62,127 bases of DNA from the NCBI GenBank assembly GCA_001798595.1, contig MGSS01000148.1, positions 1-62,127 of the forward strand, read 5' to 3'. The notes beneath the pieces are model-generated. The model saw only the letters and a program-made list of their open reading frames with translations, did no database searches and was not told where the DNA came from. This document shows, one piece after another, positions 12,186-18,745 of this stretch. Origin of the DNA: Deltaproteobacteria bacterium RIFCSPLOWO2_12_FULL_60_19. Lineage in GTDB: Bacteria > Desulfobacterota > Binatia > UBA9968. The position numbers and the translations under genes are program-made. Every line of letters begins with the position of its first letter. Positions within the stretch are counted from its first letter, which is position 1.

Positions 12186-12962
12186 ATGGAGCAGGTTGAA
12201 ACCGAGGGAAACACCATCGACGAAGCGATAGCGAAGGCGCTGAAGAAACTCGGCGTTGAGCGCGACCAGATCACCGTGGAGATCCTGGCGGAAGGAAAAA
12301 AGGGAATCTTCGGCTTGGGGGCGAAGAAGGCCCGGGTCCGCGCGTTGTTGCGAAAAAGCCTGGCCCCGGACGAGGGCGAAGCGCATGCGGAGGAGGCGCC
12401 CGGCCGCAAGAGAAAGATCACCGAGGGCGAGCTTGCCGCAGCCGCTCAGAGGGGCAAAGAGGTTCTGGAGGAGATCCTCAGGCAGATGGAGATCGCCGCC
12501 ACCGTCGAGATCAAGCCCGGCGGCGCTCCCGATGAGGCCCTGTTGGATATTCACTGCGACTGCGGCGGCCTGCTCATCGGCCGCCGGGGACAGACGCTCG
12601 AAGCCCTGCAATATCTCGTGACGCGGATCGTTAGCGACAGACAGGGGAGAGATGGCCCTCAACTCATCATCGACACCGAAAACTACCAGGAGCACCGGCG
12701 CAAGGGGCTGGAAGATCTGGCGCTACGGCTCGGAGAAAAGGCCAAGCGCCAAAGAAAAACCGTTACCGTCGATCCGTTGGACGCCGCCGACCGGCGCATC
12801 GTTCAAGCCGCTCTTCAAGACGACCCATGGCTGACGACCAAGAGTCTCGGCATGGGGGCCTACCGCCGCATGCTGATCATTCCCGAAGGCGACCGGAAGA
12901 GAAAAGAAGACGAGCCGCCGCAGACTCCTGCCGGTAAACCGGAACCTAAGGAGCAGAAGTAA
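12186..12962 (+). CDS. jag: Jag/KhpB family RNA-binding protein
   Basis: The start at 12186 (MEQVETEGNTIDEAI...) gives 258 residues; the longer open frame upstream runs through the F1 repeat and is unlikely to be coding. Domains: Jag_N (about residues 3-53, with EILAEGKKGIFGLGAKKARV), a KH domain (about 85-165, with GRRGQTLEALQYLV) and an R3H-like domain (about 170-235, ending GAYRRMLIIP). The family binds RNA and in Gram-positives influences cell elongation; its role here is unknown. The C-terminus is a charged tail (KRKEDEPPQTP...). It follows yidC, the usual order. Confidence 0.92.
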   Translation: MEQVETEGNTIDEAIAKALKKLGVERDQITVEILAEGKKGIFGLGAKKARVRALLRKSLAPDEGEAHAEEAPGRKRKITEGELAAAAQRGKEVLEEILRQMEIAATVEIKPGGAPDEALLDIHCDCGGLLIGRRGQTLEALQYLVTRIVSDRQGRDGPQLIIDTENYQEHRRKGLEDLALRLGEKAKRQRKTVTVDPLDAADRRIVQAALQDDPWLTTKSLGMGAYRRMLIIPEGDRKRKEDEPPQTPAGKPEPKEQK

Positions 12963-13016
12963 CCGCCCGTGGGTCGCTGGTGCAGTGTCCCTAACGCTTC
13001 GTTACAATTCGGTTCG

Positions 13017-13085
13017 TGCTGAGCGTGCCTGTCCTGAGCCCTTCGACTTCGCTCAGGATAGACTCCGCCGCAGGGTCGAAGCACG
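13017..13085. repeat. Dispersed repeat with CTTCGACTTCGCTCAGGA core (family F6)
   Basis: The stretch between jag and the toxin gene carries TGTCCTGAGCCCTTCGACTT, CGCTCAGGA and GGGTCGAAGCACG. CGTGCT and AGCACG form outer arms. A shorter relative (CCCTTCGACCAGGCTCAGGA) sits inside the repeat at 48453-48538. This type of repeat is widespread in bacterial genomes; no gene is present. Confidence 0.5.
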
Positions 13086-13106
13086 TCCCACTTTTTCAGT
13101 ATCCTG

Positions 13107-13349
13107 CTAAGGGTGCGGAGTGATATTCAGCAGGTAGTAGGTATCGCCTTCGATTTGAAAATAAAAGCGCCATCCTCCGTTGACTCTGGCCTGCCAGATA
13201 TCACGAGCCTCATCGTACTTCTTAGCTCGAAGCGAAGGGTGGCGAAGATTTTGAAGCAAAAGAACTATCTTGCGCTCAACGGCCCTTTGAACATGAAGTG
13301 GAGCATCGGCATAATTACGCAGAAAGAGCTGGGACCGGCGGAGTTGCAT
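13107..13349 (-). CDS. RelE/ParE-family toxin
   Basis: An 80-residue basic protein (MQLRRSQLFLRNYADAP...) with the size and pattern of the RelE/HigB-like fold: LRHPSLRAKKYDEARDIWQARVNGGWRFYFQIEGDTYYLLNI, where the conserved R in WRxYF and the strand DTYYLLNI are typical. The likely role is ribosome-dependent mRNA cleavage, but this is inferred from family only. Its ATG overlaps the antitoxin stop (TGATG), so the pair is translationally coupled, antitoxin first. Confidence 0.85.
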   Translation of the reverse strand: MQLRRSQLFLRNYADAPLHVQRAVERKIVLLLQNLRHPSLRAKKYDEARDIWQARVNGGWRFYFQIEGDTYYLLNITPHP

Positions 13350-13615
13350 CAGCTCGTTTTCTTGAGCTTCCTCGCGTCTCGGCGAAGCGCGCGAATGAAA
13401 GCATGGGCCGACGTAAAGGGGCGGGATACTTTACCGGCTTTGATTTCCTCCAGCGCCGTCTCAATGTCGGAGTCAACCACGCTCTTTGGAGTAAGAGTGA
13501 TTTTCCCTCCTTCCGCTTTCGCCTCAAGGACATCTCCCACTTCCAAGTGAGCCTTTTCCCGGAGTTCGGCCGGAAGGGTAACTTGATATTTCTCGTTTAC
13601 TCTAACACGCGCCAT
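13349..13615 (-). CDS. AbrB/MazE-type antitoxin
   Basis: An 88-residue protein. The N-terminal SpoVT-AbrB swapped-hairpin domain (VRVNEKYQVTLPAELREKAHLEVGDVLEAKAEGGKITLTPK, residues 4-44) binds DNA as a dimer. The C-terminal helix-rich half (FTSAHAFIRALRRDARKLKK) likely wraps the toxin. It overlaps the start of the RelE-like toxin by four bases. AbrB-type antitoxins paired with RelE/ParE-type toxins are less common than with MazF or PIN toxins. Confidence 0.85.
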   Translation of the reverse strand: MARVRVNEKYQVTLPAELREKAHLEVGDVLEAKAEGGKITLTPKSVVDSDIETALEEIKAGKVSRPFTSAHAFIRALRRDARKLKKTS

Positions 13616-13836
13616 GAATGTCGATCCTCCATCGGCTAGAAAATTTGAAACCCTTTGGCCCGCTTATTCTATGGTTTCGAGTCGTGTGCCAAATGATAAC
13701 ACCGATCCAAAAAAAACAAAACTATAGAGGATTTTCATGGATTTATCGTTTGGCGGCTTCAGGTGGTCAAAAAAGAGAAAAGTGGAGACACAAAACAAAA
13801 AATTTCCTTGACAGCCTGGCGATGACTGGCGCTATC

Positions 13837-14334
13837 ATGCGCCAAGTGGAGAACTGCGCCTACCTGGATATCGAAACCACCAGCCTCAGTCCGGCCGACG
13901 GAGAGTTGACGGTCGTCGGCGTGTATTTGCACAACGGGAGCGAGGGGAAGATGGTCCAGTTGGTCGGCGGCGAGATCTCCGACGTCAGGCTGGATGAAAT
14001 CACCGAGAACATCCAAACCCTCTATACCTATAACGGCGCGCGCTTCGATCTCCCCTACATCAAAGCCAAGCTCGGTCTCGATCTCACCCAGCGCCGCGTC
14101 CACCGCGACCTCATGTACGATTGTTGGCGGAACAACCTCTACGGCGGTTTGAAGGCTGTCGAAAGACAACTCGGCATCCGGCGACAGACCGCCGGCATCG
14201 ACGGCCGGATGGCAGTCCGGCTCTGGTGGGATTACCAGCGCTGTGGCGATGTAACGTTGCTGGAAATCCTGTTGAAGTACAACCGCGAGGACGTGCTGAG
14301 CCTGAAAATGCTGCGAAATAAACTGCGTGTCTGA
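13837..14334 (+). CDS. RNase H-fold exonuclease-like protein (YprB type)
   Basis: About 165 residues. The Exo I motif is AYLDIETTSLSP (D and E metal ligands), Exo II is TYNGARFDLPYI (N...D) and Exo III is YNREDVLSLKML (a YxxxD-type motif). This fits the ribonuclease-H-like (DEDDy-type) domain of the YprB family, which probably digests DNA or RNA from the 3' end; the substrate is unknown. The start is uncertain: ATGs at 13822 and 13837 and a GTG at 13846 are in frame, none with a good ribosome binding site, and a TTGACA/TATCAT pair at 13808-13838 suggests a promoter with an almost leaderless start at the GTG. Confidence 0.78.
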   Translation: MRQVENCAYLDIETTSLSPADGELTVVGVYLHNGSEGKMVQLVGGEISDVRLDEITENIQTLYTYNGARFDLPYIKAKLGLDLTQRRVHRDLMYDCWRNNLYGGLKAVERQLGIRRQTAGIDGRMAVRLWWDYQRCGDVTLLEILLKYNREDVLSLKMLRNKLRV

Positions 14335-14347
14335 CGGGGGCCTGAAC

Positions 14348-15079
14348 GTGTCTCGATATCTTGTCTTCATTTACGGCCTGGGTGCATACGTTATCTCCGT
14401 TGCAACGCTCCTCTGCTTAGTCGGCTTCGTCGGGAACCTCTTCGTCGCCAAGTCGATCGATTCCGGCTTCGAGGAGCCTTCCGGCGAGGCGCTGCTCACG
14501 AACCTTTTCTGGCTTGGCCTGTTCGCCGTTCAGCACAGCGTCATGGCGCGGTCGGGATTCAAGAAGTGGTGGACGCGCATCATTCCGGCTCCCGTCGAGC
14601 GTAGCACGTATGTGCTGATCGCAAGCCTCGTGTTACTGCTGCTCTTTCGAAATTGGGCGCCCATGCCCGGCGTCGTTTGGGAGATCGACAGCCCGGCCGG
14701 CCAGCGCATTGTCGAATTACTGTTCTGGACCGGCTGGCTGACCGTACTCTCTGCTACATTTTCGATCGATCACTCCGACCTCTTCGGCCTCCGGCAGCTC
14801 CGTCACTACTTCCGGGGCGAGCCGTACACGCCGGTCAAATTCAAGATGCCTCTACTCTACCGCTGCGTGCGCCACCCGACGATGCTGGGCTTTTTGATCG
14901 CCTTCTGGGCCACGCCGGTGATGACCGCCGGCCATCTGCTCTTCGCCGCCGCCGCCACGGCATACATTTTTCTCGGCATTTCGTTCGAGGAACGCGACCT
15001 CACAGCAAGGTTCGGCGAGGCCTATCGGGAATACCGCCGCCGCATCCCGATGATCTTTCCGCTGCCACGGAAGAAGTAG
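14348..15079 (+). CDS. mddA: NnrU/isoprenylcysteine methyltransferase-like membrane protein, MddA type
   Basis: A 243-residue integral membrane protein with about five to six helices. The C-terminal motif LYRCVRHPTMLGFLIAFWATPVMTAGHLLFA and the later FEERDLTARFGEAYREYRRRIPMIFP are the SAM-binding features of the isoprenylcysteine methyltransferase-like superfamily. The whole length resembles methanethiol S-methyltransferase MddA, which makes dimethyl sulfide. The symbol is assigned by resemblance and could be wrong for substrate. The GTG at 14348 has GGGGG eight bases before it; an alternative GTG at 14327 overlaps the previous gene. It begins 13 bases after the nuclease stop codon. Confidence 0.75.
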   Translation: MSRYLVFIYGLGAYVISVATLLCLVGFVGNLFVAKSIDSGFEEPSGEALLTNLFWLGLFAVQHSVMARSGFKKWWTRIIPAPVERSTYVLIASLVLLLLFRNWAPMPGVVWEIDSPAGQRIVELLFWTGWLTVLSATFSIDHSDLFGLRQLRHYFRGEPYTPVKFKMPLLYRCVRHPTMLGFLIAFWATPVMTAGHLLFAAAATAYIFLGISFEERDLTARFGEAYREYRRRIPMIFPLPRKK

Positions 15080-15407
15080 GCAGCCGGCAGCTCGCAGCAG
15101 GCAGGCCGGGATAGCTGGCTTACCACCGCCTACCTCCAGCCTTCTACCTCTATCCGTTGGTTGAGCAAATTTTACACGTCTTTTTCCTTTGCCAATTCCA
15201 AATTTCATTGTAGGATCGACCCAGTTCGCACCGTCCTCCGACCGGTCAACTATCGCATCTTTTGGTTTTGGAGAAACATACGTGGAAATCATTACGAGAT
15301 TGACAAGCAGCCGGGATGTGGCAACGTCGATCCTGCGGGTTTACCGATGAAAGGCGACACTTGGAGCGCATGCTCAGTGACGTCATTGAACTGATCCTCC
15401 GCGTTTT
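15080..15407. other. Intergenic region before the HNH gene
   Basis: About 330 bases with no convincing gene. A 22-codon frame with GTG at 15281 and a GGAG site is visible (VEIITRLTSSRDVATSILRVYR), overlapping a TTGACA box at 15300. It may be a relic or chance. No repeat family was recognised. Confidence 0.4.
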
Positions 15408-16184
15408 ATGGCAACGGTAGCGCAGACCTCCAGATACGGAGATCCATGGACGAGAGAAGAGTTGATTCTGACGTTTGATCTTTACTGTCGAATTCCGTTT
15501 CAGAAAACCAAAGCAAGCAATCCGGAAGTCCAAAGACTTGCAACTCTGCTTGGCAGAACCCCGGCATCCGTTGCAAGGAAACTCGGCAATTTTGGTGCCT
15601 TTGATCCGGTTCTCCGCGCCGCGCGGATCACGGGTTTAGTCCATACCGGCAAGCTTGATCGCAAGATATGGGAGGAGTTCCACGGGGATTGGAGCGCGTT
15701 AGTTTGGGAAGCCAGCAAGCTCAGGCGATCATTCGAAGAACGACGTGGCGAACCGCCGGTTCTCCGTCGGCCTTCCGGTCCATCGGAAACTTTTCGAATG
15801 AGTAAACAAAGAATTCACCAAACGTTCTTTCGTGAAGCAGTCATGAGCAGCTATGACGAAACGTGTTGCGTCACGGGTTTGCGAATCCGTGAGTGCTTGA
15901 TTGCAAGCCATATCGTCCCTTGGAGTATAGACGAAGAGCACCGAGCGGATCCCACCAATGGACTCTGCTTGAGTTCAACATTTGATCGTCTTTTCGATGC
16001 AGGATTGATAACGATCAGTGCGGATCTTCGTGTCCGTGTTGCGGAAGTTATCCTGAGACCAAAAACTCCAAAAACGAAAGAATTGGTCGGCAAATATAAC
16101 GGAAAGCCGATGATTGTGCCTAAACGTTTCATGCCTTCGGCAGAGAGGCTCCAATGGCATCGGTCAAATGTGTTTAAGGGATAA
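15408..16184 (+). CDS. HNH endonuclease, restriction-like
   Basis: A 258-residue protein. The N-terminal part (PWTREELILTFDLYCRIPF...NPEVQRLATLLGRTPASVARKLGNF, residues 12-62) looks like a DNA-binding module often found ahead of HNH nucleases. The C-terminal HNH core reads CCVTGLRIRECLIASHIVPW with NGLCLSSTFDRLFDAGLI (about residues 153-200), giving the H-N-H metal/catalytic residues. Such proteins act as standalone restriction-type nucleases or in phage defence. No methyltransferase is next to it. Base composition is lower in GC than in the housekeeping block, which suggests acquisition. Confidence 0.85.
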   Translation: MATVAQTSRYGDPWTREELILTFDLYCRIPFQKTKASNPEVQRLATLLGRTPASVARKLGNFGAFDPVLRAARITGLVHTGKLDRKIWEEFHGDWSALVWEASKLRRSFEERRGEPPVLRRPSGPSETFRMSKQRIHQTFFREAVMSSYDETCCVTGLRIRECLIASHIVPWSIDEEHRADPTNGLCLSSTFDRLFDAGLITISADLRVRVAEVILRPKTPKTKELVGKYNGKPMIVPKRFMPSAERLQWHRSNVFKG

Positions 16185-16213
16185 GAATCTAAGAACGAGA
16201 GGAGAGTAGCTCA

Positions 16214-16504
16214 ATGAATGAAGGTGAATACGTAGATTCACTTGTAAGCGAATACGCGAGTCTTCTACACGGAAGATTGTCCAACGATCCTCAGACCAAA
16301 CACGATGAAACAGGCATTGTTGAGGACTTAGCAAGCTCGGCAGATTGGAGTACGTCCGGTGCACATGAGCTGATGAAGCTTGCAGCTGATTGGCCAATTG
16401 AACAGTCGTCTATGGCTTTTGCGGAGGGACTCCTCCGGTCGCTTGGTTTTGATCAGCCATCCCTGGTATATTCGGTGCGTAGAACTGGGAATAAAAAAGC
16501 TTGA
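16214..16504 (+). CDS. Uncharacterised 96-residue acidic protein
   Basis: The ATG has a clear GAGAGGAGAG site upstream and begins 29 bases after the HNH gene, so the two are probably co-expressed. The sequence (MNEGEYVDSLVSEYASLLHG...) is acidic and helical, with a hydrophobic patch SMAFAEGLLRSLGFD. No family recognised. It might be an accessory or immunity protein of the nuclease, but only position supports that. Its stop codon overlaps the HEPN remnant. Confidence 0.6.
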   Translation: MNEGEYVDSLVSEYASLLHGRLSNDPQTKHDETGIVEDLASSADWSTSGAHELMKLAADWPIEQSSMAFAEGLLRSLGFDQPSLVYSVRRTGNKKA

Positions 16505-16581
16505 TTGACATTGACAAACAGATCGCCTACTGGCGGGATGGTGCCGAGGAGGTTTTCCAATGGTTGATCCAACTGTTGTAA
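16501..16581 (+). pseudogene. N-terminal remnant of a HEPN-domain toxin
   Basis: A TTG-started frame of 26 codons reads IDIDKQIAYWRDGAEEVFQW, matching the opening helix of HEPN proteins of the MNT/HEPN type (IDIEKQIxYWRxGAEED...). The frame stops at 16579-16581 inside the MNT gene. The rest of the toxin, including the Rx4-6H catalytic motif, is missing. This looks like an internal deletion that removed most of the HEPN gene and joined its start to the MNT gene. Confidence 0.6.
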
Positions 16582-16919
16582 CGGTGGTTCGAAATTATCT
16601 CCAAACTTTACATGATTATGGGCTTGAAGTGCGTTTTGGGGTTGTCTTTGGATCGTGGGGTCATGGCAAAGCCGACGAATGGAGCGATATTGATCTCCTG
16701 GTTGTTTCTCCCCGTTTTGATAACCAGCGCAACCGCCGGGACGTGGATTTGCTATGGCGTCTGGCCGCTAGGAGCGATAGCCGGATTGAGCCCATTCCCT
16801 GCGGTGAGCGACAATGGCTGGAGGACAACAGCAGCGCCATTGTGGAAATTGCGCGTCGTGAAGGAGAACCGATACACCTTCCGGGCCAAGATAACGTCGT
16901 GGATGCGCAAAACAAGTAG
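16560..16919 (+). CDS. MNT-type minimal nucleotidyltransferase (antitoxin of a HEPN/MNT pair)
   Basis: A 119-residue protein with the nucleotidyltransferase motif VVFGSWGHGKADEWSDIDLLVV (GS...G...DxD, about residues 29-50). MNT proteins neutralise HEPN RNases, in studied cases by adenylylating the toxin. Here the HEPN partner is reduced to a 26-codon stub directly upstream, so the MNT is an orphan. It stays intact, which may mean the loss is recent or that it has another role. Confidence 0.82.
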   Translation: MVDPTVVTVVRNYLQTLHDYGLEVRFGVVFGSWGHGKADEWSDIDLLVVSPRFDNQRNRRDVDLLWRLAARSDSRIEPIPCGERQWLEDNSSAIVEIARREGEPIHLPGQDNVVDAQNK

Positions 16920-17051
16920 ATAGCGGCGCTACAATTGACTGACCTCATTCCACCCCAACAATCGGGGGCAGGCCTGACAATTGACCTATTGTGGTGAACG
17001 CTCCAGTCAAATCCAGCAGAGTTCCGGGGCGGGAAAGAGCGCGTCCCGCAG

Positions 17052-17076
17052 ATTTGGCAGAAGCCTTCTGCCAAAT
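17052..17076. repeat. 25-base perfect palindrome
   Basis: Arms ATTTGGCAGAAG (17052-17063) and CTTCTGCCAAAT (17065-17076) around a single C. There is no U-run after it, so it is not an intrinsic terminator. It could be an operator for a dimeric regulator or a relic of a mobile element. Confidence 0.55.
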
Positions 17077-17245
17077 TACCGACCGCCGCGAAGCCGTTAC
17101 GGTCGCATCCTGACCTTTGTACTTCGATCAGGTGATCTCGGCGTCATAGGGTACGTTGTTGACTAGCTTGACTGGCTAGAGCAGGCGGACGCCTGCTCTC
17201 CTCTGCCCTCTCCGCCGCTCATTTCTTCGTCACTTTCGCCTCTGA

Positions 17246-17344
17246 CGGAAGAGCTACACCGCGGATATCAACGGCAACACGCTCACCGGAGCAGGACGGA
17301 GCTTTGCCTGGACGCCTGACAACCGTATCGATTCCGTCTCTTGA
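17246..17344 (+). pseudogene. Fragment of an RHS/YD-repeat protein
   Basis: About 30 codons read YTADINGNTLTGAGRSFAWT followed by PDNRIDSVS and a stop. This fits the RHS repeat pattern YDxNGNxLTxxGxxFxxDxxNRL. Nothing else of the large polymorphic-toxin gene is left, so it is a relic only. Confidence 0.5.
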
Positions 17345-17351
17345 CGAGCGA

Positions 17352-17372
17352 TGGCTCTTTTTCAGCGGCCTG
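17352..17372. repeat. Half copy of the F1 repeat before ispG
   Basis: TGGCTCTTTTTCAGCGGCCTG matches the right arm of the complete F1 element at 12046-12172. No left arm is visible. It ends 43 bases before the ispG start. Confidence 0.55.
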
Positions 17373-17415
17373 AGCCTCATTTGACTCCCTTTCTCAGTGT
17401 CCATATAGTGATCCC

Positions 17416-18516
17416 GTGATTACGCGGCGTAAAACCCGGCAAATCCGGCTCGGAAAGGTCAAAATCGGCGGCGATGCGCCGGTCACGGTCCAATCGATGA
17501 CCAAGACCGACACGCGCGACGCGCGCGCCACCGTGGACCAGATCTGGGCTTTGGAGGCGGCGGGCTGCGACATCGTGCGAGTGGCGGTGCCGGTGCGCGA
17601 GGCGGCGGAACAACTGGGCGAGATCAAAAGAAAAATCCGCATTCCGCTGGTCGCCGACATCCATTTTAACTACAAGCTCGCCCTGATCGCCCTGGAGCAA
17701 GGGGTGGACGGCTTGCGGCTCAATCCCGGAAATATCGGCGAGCGCTGGTGCGTCGAGGAGGTGATTAAATCCGCCTCCGAGCGCAGAATCCCGATCCGCA
17801 TCGGCGTCAACGCCGGCTCTCTTGAAAAAGACCTGCTGAAAAAATATGACGGGCCGACGGCCGAGGGCATGGTCGAGAGCGCGCTGCGTCACATCGGCAT
17901 TTTGGAAGATCTCGGATACGAGGAGATCAAAGTCTCGCTCAAGGCGTCCGATCCCCTGATGATGATCGAGGCCTATCGCATGCTGGCGGACAAAGTGGAC
18001 TATCCCCTTCACCTGGGCGTCACGGAGGCCGGAACTCCCGCCACCGGGACCATTAAATCCTCGGTCGGCATCGGGACGCTGTTGGCCGAGGGGATCGGCG
18101 ACACCATCCGCGTCTCGCTTTCCGCCGATCCGGTCGAAGAGGTGCGGGTCGGGATGGAGATTCTAAAGTCGCTGGGACTGCGCACGCATGGAATGACCTT
18201 TGTCGCCTGCCCTTCCTGCGGGCGCGCCGACATCGACTTGATCGGATTGGCGCGGGAGGTGGAACAGCGGATGATGCCGTTCGCCAACAAAGACATTCAC
18301 GTCGCGGTCATGGGATGCGAGGTGAACGGCCCCGGCGAGGCGCGCGCCGCCGACCTGGGAGTGGCCGGGGGAAAAGGCATCGGCCTGATTTTTAAAAAAG
18401 GCTGCGTCATCCGCAAAGTGCCGGAGGCGCAGATCGTCGACGCCTTGATGGAGGAAGTGGCGAGACTCGTCGCGGAGAAAGAAGCCGAAGCAGGAGCCGC
18501 CGTCGCGGACAACTAA
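17416..18516 (+). CDS. ispG: 4-hydroxy-3-methylbut-2-enyl-diphosphate synthase
   Basis: Iron-sulfur enzyme of the non-mevalonate isoprenoid pathway that converts MEcPP to HMBPP. The 366 residues are the bacterial length without the plant-type insert. N-terminal TIM barrel: RRKTRQIRLGKVKIGGDAPVTVQSMTKTDT, DIVRVAVP, VADIHFNYKLAL, GLRLNPGNIG. C-terminal [4Fe-4S] ligands: CPSCGRADIDL (two Cys) and MGCEVNGPGEA (third Cys) with the conserved EVNGPGEA. Translation starts at a GTG (17416), since no ATG precedes the conserved part. It stands alone, followed by a large inverted repeat. Confidence 0.97.
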   Translation: MITRRKTRQIRLGKVKIGGDAPVTVQSMTKTDTRDARATVDQIWALEAAGCDIVRVAVPVREAAEQLGEIKRKIRIPLVADIHFNYKLALIALEQGVDGLRLNPGNIGERWCVEEVIKSASERRIPIRIGVNAGSLEKDLLKKYDGPTAEGMVESALRHIGILEDLGYEEIKVSLKASDPLMMIEAYRMLADKVDYPLHLGVTEAGTPATGTIKSSVGIGTLLAEGIGDTIRVSLSADPVEEVRVGMEILKSLGLRTHGMTFVACPSCGRADIDLIGLAREVEQRMMPFANKDIHVAVMGCEVNGPGEARAADLGVAGGKGIGLIFKKGCVIRKVPEAQIVDALMEEVARLVAEKEAEAGAAVADN

Positions 18517-18563
18517 CCGCCCTTCTGCGGCAATCGTCAACACGCCGAGCGCAACTATAACTA

Positions 18564-18703
18564 CCGTCCGCCTGGGGGTCTCTCGGAAGGCCTACGCGTG
18601 GGACGAGGAGTATCAATCGTAGGTCCGGGCTACTCTCACCTCGCCGGCGCAGCGCAATAACGACGTATCGCGTAGGCCTGGAGAGAGATTCCCGGGCGGA
18701 CGG
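18564..18703. repeat. Large inverted repeat with 35-base arms between ispG and proS
   Basis: The left arm (18564-18598, starting CCGTCCGCCTGGGGGTCTC) and the right arm (18669-18703, ending GGGCGGACGG) are complementary at most positions. The 70-base middle adds a further CGAGGAGTA/TACTCTCACCTCG partial stem. The whole could form a very long hairpin in the transcript. It is followed by an F1 half element and then proS. Confidence 0.7.
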
Positions 18704-18712
18704 CTGGAACGC

Positions 18713-18732
18713 GAGCCTTTTTCACCGACCTG
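18713..18732. repeat. Half copy of the F1 repeat before proS
   Basis: GAGCCTTTTTCACCGACCTG corresponds to the right arm of the F1 element. It ends 13 bases before the proS start codon, the same distance as the complete copy has from jag. Confidence 0.55.
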
Positions 18733-18745
18733 CTAAAAAACAACC

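Larger units (their letters stand above)
16920..17415. other. Gene-poor stretch before ispG
   Basis: About 500 bases holding no intact gene. It contains a 25-base palindrome (17052-17076), an RHS-repeat relic (17246-17344) and half of an F1 repeat (17352-17372). It looks like the decayed right end of the 13-17 kb accessory island. Confidence 0.6.
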
